A stretch of 64,000 nt of DNA, taken from NCBI RefSeq assembly GCF_031348265.1, contig NZ_CP133771.1:5952001-6016000 (forward strand), read 5' to 3'. Made by a program: the position numbers and the translations under genes. Shown here in pieces: positions 19,521 to 27,856 of this stretch. The notes beneath the pieces were generated by a model. That model did not search any database, had not been told where the DNA came from, and saw only the letters and a list, made by a program, of their open reading frames with translations. The first letter of the stretch is position 1. Each line of letters starts with the position of its first letter. Origin of the DNA: Streptomyces collinus. Lineage in GTDB: Bacteria; Actinomycetota; Actinomycetes; Streptomycetales; Streptomycetaceae.

Positions 19521-20881
19521 CGGGCGTCCTGCCCGTCGTGACCGCTCCGGGCCGAGTCGCTCACCCGGACCAGCAGCGCCACGATCGCCCAGTTGGTGAC
19601 CACCGACGAGCCGCCCTGCGCAAGGAACGGCATCGCCATCCCGGTCAGCGGGATCAGCCCGGTCACCCCGCCCGCGATCACGAACACCTGGAGTGCCACC
19701 AGCGAGGCGAGGCCGACCGCGAGCAGCCGGCCGAAGGGCTCGCGCTGCGCGAGGCCCGCACGGAAGCCGCGCTCCACCAGCAGGCCGTAGAGGAGGAAGA
19801 CCGCGCTGATGCCGGCCAGGCCGAGTTCCTCGCCCGCGGTCGCCAGGATGAAGTCCGACTTCACCGCGAAGCCGATGAGGTACGAGTGGCCGAGTCCGAG
19901 GCCCGCGCCGAGCAGGCCGCCCTCCGCGAAGGCGAACAGCGACTGGGCGAGCTGGTTCGCGCCCTCGCCCGCCTCGATGGAGGCGAAGGGGTGCAGCCAG
20001 GTCTCGATCCTGCTGTGCACGTGCGGCTCCAGCCGGCCCACGGCGACCGCGCCCAGCGCCGCCAGCAGCAGGCCGACCGCGATCCAGCCGGTGCGGCCGG
20101 TGGCCACATAGAGGAGCACCACGAACAAGCCGAAGAACAGCAGCGAGGTGCCGAGGTCGCGCTCCAGGATCAGCACGCCGACGCTCACCAGCCACACGGC
20201 GACGATCGGGCCGAGAACCCGGCCGGTGGGGAGCTGGAGCTTCCAGATGCGGCGGCCGGTGTAGGCGAGCGCGCTGCGGTTCGCCGCCAGGTACGCGGCG
20301 AAGAACACCGCCAGCAGCACCTTCGCGAACTCGCCCGGCTGGATGGAGAACCCGGCGATCCGGATCCAGATGCGGGCCCCGTTCACCGCCGGGAACAGGA
20401 TGGGCAGCGTCAGCAGGACCAGGGCCGCGACCACGCAGACGTACGTGTAGCGCTGGAGCACCCGGTGGTCGCGCAGCAGCAGGACGACCAGGATGAACAG
20501 CGCCACGCCCAGGGTCGACCACACCAGCTGGGCGGGTGCCGCCCGGTCCCCCGGGGTCTCCAGGTCGAGCCGGTAGATCAGCACCAGGCCGAGTCCGTTG
20601 AGGAGCACCCCGATGGGCAGGAGCAGCGGGTCGGCGTACGGGGCCCGCAGGCGTACCGCCAGATGGGCCAGCAGCGCCAGGACGCCGAGCCCGGCGCCGT
20701 AGCCGGCGGCGCCGGGCGGGAGCGTTCCGTGCCGGGCGAGGCCCACGGCGCAGTAGCCGTACACCGACAGCAGGACGGCCAGCACGATGAGGGCGAGTTC
20801 GATGCCCCGGCGCCGGGGGAGGCGGCGGACGGCGGGCGGGGGCGGGTCCGCCGTCGCCACGGTGATTCCGGCCTTGCTCAT
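19517..20881 (-). CDS. FtsW/RodA/SpoVE (SEDS) glycosyltransferase
   Basis: 454 aa with about ten hydrophobic helices. SEDS signatures: NGARIWIRIAGFSIQPGEFAK and FGLFVVLLYVATGR, and near the C-terminus GGVTGLIPLTGMAMPFLAQGGSS. SEDS proteins polymerise lipid II into glycan strands. Coupled by overlap to its transpeptidase partner. In Streptomyces several such pairs exist for growth and sporulation; which one this serves cannot be told from the sequence. Confidence 0.95.
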   Translation of the reverse strand: MSKAGITVATADPPPPAVRRLPRRRGIELALIVLAVLLSVYGYCAVGLARHGTLPPGAAGYGAGLGVLALLAHLAVRLRAPYADPLLLPIGVLLNGLGLVLIYRLDLETPGDRAAPAQLVWSTLGVALFILVVLLLRDHRVLQRYTYVCVVAALVLLTLPILFPAVNGARIWIRIAGFSIQPGEFAKVLLAVFFAAYLAANRSALAYTGRRIWKLQLPTGRVLGPIVAVWLVSVGVLILERDLGTSLLFFGLFVVLLYVATGRTGWIAVGLLLAALGAVAVGRLEPHVHSRIETWLHPFASIEAGEGANQLAQSLFAFAEGGLLGAGLGLGHSYLIGFAVKSDFILATAGEELGLAGISAVFLLYGLLVERGFRAGLAQREPFGRLLAVGLASLVALQVFVIAGGVTGLIPLTGMAMPFLAQGGSSVVTNWAIVALLVRVSDSARSGHDGQDAR

Positions 20882-20933
20882 GTCCGGAACCTACCCAAAC
20901 AGCGCTTCTTGTGCGCCTTTGGGTGACCGAGTG

Positions 20934-21449
20934 TCAGCACCAGCGTGGAGCGGGGCCGATGTTGTCGATGTACCGGGCCGCGCCCCAGGCCCAGGTGCCG
21001 TCCGTCAGCAGGTACCAGAGCGGATTGCCCTGCACGGTCTCGCCGCCCGTCTTGCAGAAGATGCTGACGACGTCGCCCCGGTGGGCGAACCGGATGATCT
21101 GCGAACCGCGGTTCGGGGCGCTGCGCAGTGCCAGCGTGTCCGCCGTGACGACGCCTTCGTAGAGGCGCTGGTCGTGGTTGCCGTTCCCGCCGTTGCCGTT
21201 TCCGCCGTTCCCGCCGTTGCCGTTGTCGCCGTTCCCGCCGTTGCCGTTGCCGCCGTTCCCGCCGCTGCCGTTGTCGCCGTTCCCGCCGTTGGGGTCGTGC
21301 CAGTTGTTGCCGTTGCCGTTGCCGTTGCCGCCGCTGCCGTCGCCGCCGCTCGGGTCCCAGTCGTCGTGCGCGGCGGCGGGCGTGACGGCGACCGCGGCGG
21401 CGAGGAGGCCGGCGGCGGTGGCTATGGAGAGACGGGTGCGCAGGGACAT
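20934..21449 (-). CDS. Secreted SH3-like domain protein with Gly-Asn repeat linker
   Basis: 171 aa. Signal peptide RLSIATAAGLLAAAVAVTPAAAH, then a ~65-residue low-complexity linker built of GGNG/GDNG units, then a C-terminal SH3-type domain (YEGVVTADTLALRSAPNRGSQIIRF ... WYLLTDGTWAWGAARYIDNIG). Two Cys flank the domain (FCKTGG and the terminal RWC), possibly a disulfide. Likely cell-wall or extracellular binding. GGAGG sits 8 nt before the ATG at 21449. Confidence 0.85.
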   Translation of the reverse strand: MSLRTRLSIATAAGLLAAAVAVTPAAAHDDWDPSGGDGSGGNGNGNGNNWHDPNGGNGDNGSGGNGGNGNGGNGDNGNGGNGGNGNGGNGNHDQRLYEGVVTADTLALRSAPNRGSQIIRFAHRGDVVSIFCKTGGETVQGNPLWYLLTDGTWAWGAARYIDNIGPAPRWC

Positions 21450-21564
21450 GGGGGTTACCTCCAAGTGGGGGGCGAGGGTGCCGAAGCTGATTTATCGCCA
21501 CATTAGGAGCGCCCAGGGGGTGTCGCCCCTCACGCTGGGCCATAGGAGAACGCGCCCCGGGCCC

Positions 21565-22896
21565 TCACTCCGCCGCCAGCTTCAGGGTGGCCACCGCCCC
21601 GCCCTCGGGCGCGTTCGCGAACTCCAGCCGCGCTCCCAGCACCTCGGCCTGCCCCCGCGCGATGGTCAGCCCCAGCCCGTGTCCCCGCGTACCGCCCTCC
21701 GTGCGGAACCGCTGCGGCCCGTGGGCGACCAGGTACTCGGGGAACCCGTCCCCGTGGTCGCGAACGGTCACCACCGGACCGTCCACGGTCAGCACCACCG
21801 GGCCACGCCCGTGCTTGTGCGCGTTCGCCACGAGGTTGCCCAGCACCCGCTCCAGCCGCCGTCGGTCCGTCTCCACGGCCACATCCCGTACGACCCTGAC
21901 CTCCGTGCCGTTCCCCGCCGCCCGCACCGCACGCTCGGCCAGCGGCCCCAGTTGCTCGGTGTCCAGCTCCACCCGCTCCCGGCCGGTGTCCAGCCGGGAG
22001 ATCTCCAGCAGGTCCTCGGTGAGCGTGCGCAGCGCCGCCACCCGGTCGCGGACCAGCTCCGTCGGGCGGCCGGGCGGCAACAGTTCGGCCGCCGCGTGCA
22101 GCCCGGTCAGCGGCGTGCGCAGTTCATGCGCGACATCCGCCGTGAACCGCTGCTCGGCGAGCAGCTTGCCCTGGAGCGAGGCCGCCATGGAGTCCAGCGC
22201 GGCGGCGACCGCGGCCACCTCGTCCTGGGGGCCGGCCTTCGTGCGCGGGCCTGCGCGCAGGTCCGTAGGCGGGTCCGTGCGCGGGTTCGTGCGCGGGTCC
22301 CTACGGAGGCCCGTACGGAGGCCCCTACGGAGGCCCGTACGGGGGTCGTTCACGCGCGCGTCCAGATCGCCCGCGCTGATCCGCCGCGCGACCAGCGCCG
22401 TGGTGTGCAGCCGCCGCGTCACCCGCGTCACCGCGAACGCCCCGACCAGCAGCGTCGCCCCGATCGCCAGGCCCGACGACCACAAGATCGCCCGGTCCAG
22501 GCCCTCGATCGTGCGGGCCTGCTGCGAGTAGTCGACCGCGACGGCCAGGGCGCGCTCACCGTCGACGGGACCCGCCGCCCACATCGTGGGGCGTCCCTCC
22601 CGTTCGGCAACCATCGTGCCGCGGTCCCCGGCCACCGCCAGGTCCCGCAGCTCCCCGGGCAGCTCCGGAGGATCCACCCCGGTGTCGCGCCGCAGCGTGT
22701 CCCCGGCCTCGTATCGCTCCGTCGCCTGCGTCAGCCGCTGCAGCGCCTGGTCGCGGGCCTGGCCGACGGTCTGGTTCGTCACCTGCACGTGCACCAGGAC
22801 GCCGAGCAGGGCCGCCAGAGCGCAGCACATCACCGTGATGAAGGCGGCGGCCTTCGCGGCGAGCGTCCCGGACCACGGGGGCAACACGGGCCTCAT
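21565..22896 (-). CDS. Orphan membrane sensor histidine kinase
   Basis: 443 aa. TM1 ~15-37, sensor loop, TM2 ~139-157, HAMP ~158-183, then an unusual Arg/Pro/Thr-rich linker (~184-224), HisKA with the phospho-acceptor His in FTADVAHELRTPLTG (His257), N box NLVANAHKH, and G boxes VRDHGDGFP and RGHGLGLTIA. Architecture resembles CseC-type kinases. Start ATG overlaps the lipoprotein stop (ATGA). No response regulator gene lies next to it, so it probably works with an unlinked regulator. Confidence 0.93.
   Translation of the reverse strand: MRPVLPPWSGTLAAKAAAFITVMCCALAALLGVLVHVQVTNQTVGQARDQALQRLTQATERYEAGDTLRRDTGVDPPELPGELRDLAVAGDRGTMVAEREGRPTMWAAGPVDGERALAVAVDYSQQARTIEGLDRAILWSSGLAIGATLLVGAFAVTRVTRRLHTTALVARRISAGDLDARVNDPRTGLRRGLRTGLRRDPRTNPRTDPPTDLRAGPRTKAGPQDEVAAVAAALDSMAASLQGKLLAEQRFTADVAHELRTPLTGLHAAAELLPPGRPTELVRDRVAALRTLTEDLLEISRLDTGRERVELDTEQLGPLAERAVRAAGNGTEVRVVRDVAVETDRRRLERVLGNLVANAHKHGRGPVVLTVDGPVVTVRDHGDGFPEYLVAHGPQRFRTEGGTRGHGLGLTIARGQAEVLGARLEFANAPEGGAVATLKLAAE
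22243..22350 (-). repeat. Repetitive tract coding the HAMP-HisKA linker
   Basis: Imperfect short direct repeats (variants of GGCCCGTACGGA and GGTCCGTGCGCG) encode GLRRGLRTGLRRDPRTNPRTD in the kinase, exactly between the HAMP and the dimerisation helix. Close relatives of the family have no such insert. Confidence 0.7.
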
Positions 22897-23660
22897 CCGC
22901 CGCTCACCGAGGCGGAGCCGGACGCGGAGGGGGAGAGCGACGGGGCGGCGGTGGGGGAGGCCGACGGCTGCCGGGAGTGCTTGCGCGGGCCGGTGCGCAG
23001 CATCTCGTCGTGGGTGAGGAGCATGGCCCGCTGGTCCCGGTCCCAGGTCCACTGCAGGCGGTACTCGTAACCCGCGACCTCCGACGGCGAGCGGATCACC
23101 AGGGAGCGTCCGGCCAGTTCGACACCGCTGAGCGCGTCCTCCCAGGCCATCACCTGCACCAGCCGGTGCTTCTCGACGGTGTAGACGCGGACCGCGGTCG
23201 TCTTGCCGGGCAGCAGCGGGAAGCCCAGCGTCAGGTCGTCGCGCCCGTCGCCGGTCAGGTCCCGGTAGTACGGCCTGAGCACCGGGCACCTCCCGTGCCC
23301 CGCGCCCTTGCCGCACTCGGCCATCCTGCGCTTCGTGTCGCGGTAGGGCGCCTCGCCGCCGTCGTACTCACCGGGGTGCCGGGCTATCTCGGCCCGGACG
23401 ATCCCGACCGGGTCCACCCGGCGGATGTCGTCGCCGGGGACCTTCACCCCCTTGACCACCTCGGTGTTCACCTCGCCGATCTCGAAGGCCGGGCTGGACG
23501 CGGGGGTCAGCTCCGGCCAGAGCCGGGCCGGTCCCTGCGCCGTCGGGGTCGACCCCGCGCCCTCCAGCCCCCCGGCGTCCCCGCAGCCCACGGCGGCGGC
23601 CAGCAGGAGGGCGACGGCGGCGAGGCGACGGGCGGCCTGTCCGGGGCGGCTGAGGGGCAC
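22893..23660 (-). CDS. Putative lipoprotein coupled to the sensor kinase
   Basis: 255 aa from GTG at 23660 with AGGAG upstream. Signal sequence RLAAVALLLAAAVGC ends in a lipobox-like AVGC, so Cys26 is the likely lipidated residue. The mature part contains RPYYRDLTGDGRDDLTLGFPLL, an integrin/FG-GAP-like calcium-loop pattern, and YRLQWTWDRDQ. The tail is Ser/Pro/Ala-rich. It overlaps the kinase start and may be its extracytoplasmic accessory or signal sensor, by analogy with cseA-cseC; that role is inference. Confidence 0.85.
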   Translation of the reverse strand: MPLSRPGQAARRLAAVALLLAAAVGCGDAGGLEGAGSTPTAQGPARLWPELTPASSPAFEIGEVNTEVVKGVKVPGDDIRRVDPVGIVRAEIARHPGEYDGGEAPYRDTKRRMAECGKGAGHGRCPVLRPYYRDLTGDGRDDLTLGFPLLPGKTTAVRVYTVEKHRLVQVMAWEDALSGVELAGRSLVIRSPSEVAGYEYRLQWTWDRDQRAMLLTHDEMLRTGPRKHSRQPSASPTAAPSLSPSASGSASVSGG

Positions 23661-23782
23661 TGCACTCCTGGCGTTCGTGGGCGATCACACGGGCGGACGC
23701 GACCGTCGGCCGCGTACACCTTATTCGCGGTGAAGTCCCATTTGCGCGAGAGGGCGGCCGGACGTGCGCGCCCGCGGGCGGG

Positions 23783-23934
23783 AAGCCGTACGGAGCCGGC
23801 CGTGACCGCCCGCATGCGCCAAGCCGTACCGAGCCCGACGTGAGCGCCCGCATGCGCCAAGCCATACGGAGCCGGACGTGACCGCCCGCACCCGGCACGC
23901 CGTACGGAGCCGGACGTGAGCGCCCGTATGCGGC
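23783..23934. repeat. Four tandem 38-bp units between genes
   Basis: Units at 23783-23820, 23821-23858, 23859-23896 and 23897-23934, each beginning AAGCCGTACGGAGCC or a close variant and ending near GCATGCGCC. A degenerate part unit precedes them. Each holds the palindrome CCGTACGG or a variant. The tract fills the gap between the lipoprotein promoter region and the 3' end of the phosphatase gene. Confidence 0.9.
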
Positions 23935-23951
23935 AAGCCAACGGGTGCGGG

Positions 23952-24455
23952 CTACTCGGCGAGCTCCTCCAGCAGCCGGGCCGTGGCCAGCCCGGCCCGC
24001 AGGTACTCGACGAACAGGTCGTTGTGCAGCGCCCAGGGCGAGCGGCGGTCCCGGATCAGCCGGATCGCCGCCTCGGCGGAGCTGCCCTGGCGCATCAGCG
24101 CGTGCGCGACGACCAGACCGGAGCGGTTGTACCCGTGGTAACAGCGGACGAGAACCCGGCGGCCCTCGCTCATCGCCTCGCACGCCGCCTCGGCCAGCCG
24201 GATCACCCCGGCGAGCTGCGTCCCGTCCAGGGGGCCGTCGGGGATGGGCCACACATGGTGCCGGACGCCGGGATCGGGCCCGTGCCCCGGCAGCCGCAGC
24301 AGCGTCTGTACGAGGTCGAACTCGTTCCGTACGACGGCGAACTCCAGGTGCCCCAAGGCCCCCGTGTACTCGTGACCGCCCATCCAGAGGCCGGGGACGA
24401 CCTCGCTCCACGGACTCTCCGGAGCGGGCACGTCGGGTTTACTGCGGGTACGCAA
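23952..24455 (-). CDS. Dual-specificity-phosphatase-like protein
   Basis: 167 aa from TTG with GGGGAGG five bases upstream. The P-loop Cys motif CX5R is seen in VRCYHGYNRSGLVVAHALM, with a general-acid region HHVWPIPDGP upstream; this is a cysteine phosphatase of the DSP/atypical tyrosine phosphatase group. In bacteria such proteins act on phosphotyrosine or phosphoinositide-like substrates. The gene is alone on its strand, downstream of the divergent NERD-like gene. Confidence 0.85.
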   Translation of the reverse strand: MRTRSKPDVPAPESPWSEVVPGLWMGGHEYTGALGHLEFAVVRNEFDLVQTLLRLPGHGPDPGVRHHVWPIPDGPLDGTQLAGVIRLAEAACEAMSEGRRVLVRCYHGYNRSGLVVAHALMRQGSSAEAAIRLIRDRRSPWALHNDLFVEYLRAGLATARLLEELAE

Positions 24456-24574
24456 CGGCGCCTCCCCACGATCACCGCCCGAGGATCCGCGGGCAGGCCC
24501 AACTGCTCTCCAAGGTAACCGGGTTCTTGCCCCCGCAGCACCCCGCCTGTTCCCATGGACTGGGGTGATGGTGC

Positions 24575-25378
24575 ATGAACGGACTGCGCGTCATACCGAC
24601 CTGGCGGCACGGCCGGGAACGGCTGTACGTCTGCCTCCCGGACGGCAGGAACATCGCCTGGTACGACCGTGAGGCCGCCCGGGTGAACCTGCTCGGCCAG
24701 GACCGCGAGGACGACGTCCTGCGGGCCCTCGGCCCCTTCGTCACCGGCCCCGTGACCGTGGGACCGCCCCCGGTGCCGACCCCCGCCGAACTGGCCCGCC
24801 TCGCCCTCCACCCCGACGACGACCTGGCCCCCAACCGCCCCGGCGAGGCCCTCGTCGTGGCCCTCGACCGCGACCCCGGCCCCACCCACCGGCTGCGCCC
24901 CGACCCGCGCCGCAGGGCCCTGGCGGCCGAGCAGACGGTCGGTGACGCCCTCGACCGCCTCGACGGCGCCGGCTGGCACGCCCTGCACTCCGTGCCACTG
25001 CCCGGCGGCGACCGCATCCACCACCTGCTGATCGGCCCCGGCGGCCTCTACGCCGTCCACACCCTGCACGCCCGAAGGCAGCGCGTCCGCATCGCCGACC
25101 CCATGGTCACCCTGGGCCGCCGCGACCCGTACCCCCTCCTGCGCCGCGTCCGCTCCGACGCCGACCGCGCCTCCTACGCCCTGACGGCGGAGGTCCGCCC
25201 GGTACTCGCCCTGGTGGACCCGGCATCGCTGTCGATCCCGACCGCCCCCCGGGAAGTCCACGTCCTGACGGCCGTGGAGGTGGAGGGCCTGTCCCGGCGG
25301 GGCGGCGTCCTGAAACCGGCGGACGTGGAGGCCCTGCATGCGATGGCCCGCGACCGGAACACGTGGGCGAGGGTGTGA
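24575..25378 (+). CDS. NERD-like (nuclease-related domain) protein
   Basis: 267 aa. The central to C-terminal part matches the NERD pattern: GWHALHSVPLPGGDRIHHLLIGPGGLYAVHTLHARRQRVRIAD, i.e. a beta strand with I/L-D-H-hLL-x-GPGG-hYAV; the usual Asp of IDH is Ile here (RIHHLL). NERD proteins are related to Holliday-junction and restriction nucleases, but many are of unknown function. N-terminal ~100 residues (LRVIPTWRHGRERLYVCLPDGRNIAWYDRE) form an additional domain. It faces the LigD polymerase gene, with a tandem repeat tract between them. Confidence 0.8.
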   Translation: MNGLRVIPTWRHGRERLYVCLPDGRNIAWYDREAARVNLLGQDREDDVLRALGPFVTGPVTVGPPPVPTPAELARLALHPDDDLAPNRPGEALVVALDRDPGPTHRLRPDPRRRALAAEQTVGDALDRLDGAGWHALHSVPLPGGDRIHHLLIGPGGLYAVHTLHARRQRVRIADPMVTLGRRDPYPLLRRVRSDADRASYALTAEVRPVLALVDPASLSIPTAPREVHVLTAVEVEGLSRRGGVLKPADVEALHAMARDRNTWARV

Positions 25379-25448
25379 GGGGGCGCCGCCACCGGTCCAC
25401 GTGGACGAGGGTGTGAGGGAGGCGGCCCCGGCCGGCCGGTCGGGGCAC

Positions 25449-25604
25449 GGCCTCTGACCACGGCCTCTGACCACGGCCTCTGACCACGGCCTCTGACCAC
25501 GGCCTCTGACCACGGCCTCTGACCACGGCCTCTGACCACGGCCTCTGACCACGGCCTCTGACCACGGCCTCTGACCACGGCCTCTGACCACGGCCTCTGA
25601 CCAC
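25449..25604. repeat. Twelve perfect tandem copies of a 13-bp unit
   Basis: GGCCTCTGACCAC repeated 12 times without a mismatch over 156 bp, between the NERD-like gene and the LigD-polymerase gene, whose 3' ends both face it. 13 is not a multiple of three, so all long reading frames through the tract are artefacts of the repeat. Identity of all units implies recent expansion. Confidence 0.97.
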
Positions 25605-25639
25605 GGCGACACCCGTCGGGGAGTCCACCGGCCGTCCTG

Positions 25640-26521
25640 CTACGGCAGCGTCCCGGCCGTGTCCGCGTCCAGCAGGGGAGCGAGCAGGTCGCCGTAGTCC
25701 TGGACCCGCGGGGCGATGTCACCCGCATGGAAGTCCAGCCGTCCGGGCGCGCGGCACTCCTCGACCTCGTCCCAGGTCACCGGGGCCGAGACGGTCGGCT
25801 CGGGGCGGGCCCGCAGGGTGTAGGGCGTCGCCGTCGTCTTGCGGGCGGCGTTCTGGCTCCAGTCGACGAAGACCTTCCCCGGGCGCAGACTCCTGGTCAT
25901 CCGGTGCAGTGCGAGGCGGGGCATGGCCTTCTCCGCCTCGACGGCGAGTGCCTTGGCGTACTCGGACACCCGCTCGGAGGACGCCCCCCGCACGGCGGAA
26001 AGCAGATGCAGCCCCTTCGAGCCGGAGGTCTTGGCGTAGGTCTCGATGCCGTCGTGCGCGAGCCGTTCCCGCAGCCACAGCGCGACCTCGCAGCACTGCA
26101 CGATGCTCGCCGGCGCCCCCGGATCGAGGTCGAACACGATCCGGTCGGCCTCGTCCGGGGTGCCGACGAGCCACTGGTGGGTGTGGAACTCGGCCACGAG
26201 GTTCGCCGACCACATCAGACTCGGCAGATCCTGCACCAGGACCATCCGCGAGGGCCCCTCGACCCGTGGCACCTCGGCGGTGGTGACCCACTCGGGCGTA
26301 CCCGGCGGCACGTTCTTCGTGAAGAACACCTGCCCGTCCGGCCCGTCCGGATACCGCAGGAAGGACACCGCCCGGTCCCGCAGATGGGGGAGCAGGACCT
26401 CGGCGACGGTCGCGTAGTAGTGCAGCACCTCGCCCTTGGTGAAGCCGGTGGCGGGATACAGCACCTTCTCCAGATTGCTGAGAGCGAGCCGTCGCCCCTC
26501 CACCACTGTGATAGGCGCCAT
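25640..26521 (-). CDS. LigD-type DNA polymerase/primase domain protein (NHEJ)
   Basis: 293 aa, the size of the stand-alone archaeo-eukaryotic-primase-type PolDom. Motifs: VFDLDPG (catalytic Asp pair), SGSKGLHLL (Ser-His motif) and FVDWSQNAARKTTATPY with the third acidic residue. PolDom fills gaps at double-strand breaks with preference for ribonucleotides and is brought to ends by Ku. The ATG at 26521 faces the ku gene, with 63 bp between the two starts, so they share a promoter region. Confidence 0.95.
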   Translation of the reverse strand: MAPITVVEGRRLALSNLEKVLYPATGFTKGEVLHYYATVAEVLLPHLRDRAVSFLRYPDGPDGQVFFTKNVPPGTPEWVTTAEVPRVEGPSRMVLVQDLPSLMWSANLVAEFHTHQWLVGTPDEADRIVFDLDPGAPASIVQCCEVALWLRERLAHDGIETYAKTSGSKGLHLLSAVRGASSERVSEYAKALAVEAEKAMPRLALHRMTRSLRPGKVFVDWSQNAARKTTATPYTLRARPEPTVSAPVTWDEVEECRAPGRLDFHAGDIAPRVQDYGDLLAPLLDADTAGTLP

Positions 26522-26584
26522 ACGATAAGAATCCCACGCAAACCGTGACGAACACTCCCGAGCGTGACCGGAAGGGTGCAGCAC

Positions 26585-27604
26585 GTGAGATCCATATGGA
26601 ACGGCGCCATCTCGTTCGGCCTGGTCAGCATCCCGATCAAGCTGGTGAACGCCACCGAGAGCCACTCGATCTCCTTCCGCCAGATCCACACCGAGGACGG
26701 CGGCCGCATCCGCTACCGCAAATTCTGCGAACTGGAAGACCGCGAGGTCACCCAGGGGGAGATCGGCAAGGGCTACGAGGACGCGGACGGCACGATCATC
26801 CCGATCACCGAGGAGGACCTGTCCAGCCTGCCCATCCCGACGGCGAAGACGATCGAGATCGTGGCCTTCGTCCCGGCGGACCGGATCGACCCGCTCCAGA
26901 TGGACGCCGCGTACTACCTCCAGGCGAGCGGAGCCCCGGCGGCGAAGCCGTACACGCTGCTGCGCGAGGCGCTGAAGCGCAGCAACAAGGTGGCGATCGC
27001 GAAGTTCGCCCTGCGCGGGCGCGAGCGCCTGGGCATGCTCAGGGTGGTCGGCGAGGCCATCGCCATGCACGGCCTGCTGTGGCCGGACGAGGTCCGCGCG
27101 CCCGAGGGCCTGGCCCCCGACACCGACGTCACCGTCCGCGACCAGGAACTGGACCTGGCCGACGCCTTGATGGACACCTTGGGCGAGGTCGACCTGGAGG
27201 ACCTGCACGACGAGTACCGCGAGGCCGTTGAGGAGGTCATCGCCGCGAAGGCCGCCGGCGAGGCCCTGCCCCAGGCCCCGGAACCGGCCACGGGCGGCAA
27301 GGTCCTGGACCTGATGGCGGCCCTGGAGAGCAGCGTCCGCGCGGCCCGCGAGTCCCGGGGCGAGGACGCCGAGCACGCCGAGGTCAAGTCGCTCCCGCAG
27401 CGCAAGACGGCCCGCGCGGCCCCCAAACAGACCGGCGGCAAGAAGTCGACGTCCACCGCGAAGAAGACGGCGGCCAAGAAGACCACGGCGGCGAAGAAGT
27501 CGACGGCCAAGTCGGGCCAGGGGACGACCAAGAAGACGGCGTCGAAGAGCACCGCCAAGAAGACGACGGCGAAGAAGTCGACCCCCCGCAAGCGCTCGGC
27601 CTGA
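26585..27604 (+). CDS. ku: Non-homologous end-joining protein Ku
   Basis: 339 aa from GTG at 26585 (GAAGGG 8 nt upstream). It begins RSIWNGAISFGLVSIPIKLVNAT and carries HTEDGGRIRYRKFCELEDREV, the standard bacterial Ku core (~1-260) that dimerises into a ring around DNA ends. The C-terminus (~275-339) is a long Lys/Ala/Thr tail of KKTAAKK type, like eukaryotic histone H1 tails, which in other Ku proteins binds DNA and tunes ring threading. Partner PolDom gene is divergent next door. Confidence 0.97.
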   Translation: MRSIWNGAISFGLVSIPIKLVNATESHSISFRQIHTEDGGRIRYRKFCELEDREVTQGEIGKGYEDADGTIIPITEEDLSSLPIPTAKTIEIVAFVPADRIDPLQMDAAYYLQASGAPAAKPYTLLREALKRSNKVAIAKFALRGRERLGMLRVVGEAIAMHGLLWPDEVRAPEGLAPDTDVTVRDQELDLADALMDTLGEVDLEDLHDEYREAVEEVIAAKAAGEALPQAPEPATGGKVLDLMAALESSVRAARESRGEDAEHAEVKSLPQRKTARAAPKQTGGKKSTSTAKKTAAKKTTAAKKSTAKSGQGTTKKTASKSTAKKTTAKKSTPRKRSA

Positions 27605-27856
27605 GGGTCCCCACGCGGGTGCCCCGCTTCCGGGTCACGCTGGAGGCTCGTGCTGCCCGTGCACTACGGGGAACAACACGGTGATGCGCTCGCCGCTGTC
27701 CGCGTTCCTCCTGGCCGAGGCCGAGGCCGAGGCCGACGCCATCAGCCTCGGCGACCGGATCGTCCACCGCGTCCACCGCGTCCACGGTGGGCACGTGCGC
27801 GTGTCGTGCGGCCCCCGAGCGGCCCCGGAGGTCTCCTGCCTCCGGGCCTGCGGCCC
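27605..27856. other. Intergenic stretch without a recognisable gene
   Basis: Between the convergent ku and Asp23 genes. It holds short direct repeats (GAGGCC x4 near 27717-27737; CGTCCACCG repeats near 27770) but no reading frame with Streptomyces-like protein composition and no clear hairpin terminator. Confidence 0.6.

Noticed and set aside
25449..25604. CRISPR array
   Set aside because: Units are 13 bp and directly abutting; no spacers, no cas genes.
24203..25612. 469-residue minus-strand frame with repeated WSEAVVRGRGQRP
   Set aside because: Produced by the 13-bp repeat being read in all frames; the rest shadows the NERD-like and phosphatase genes.
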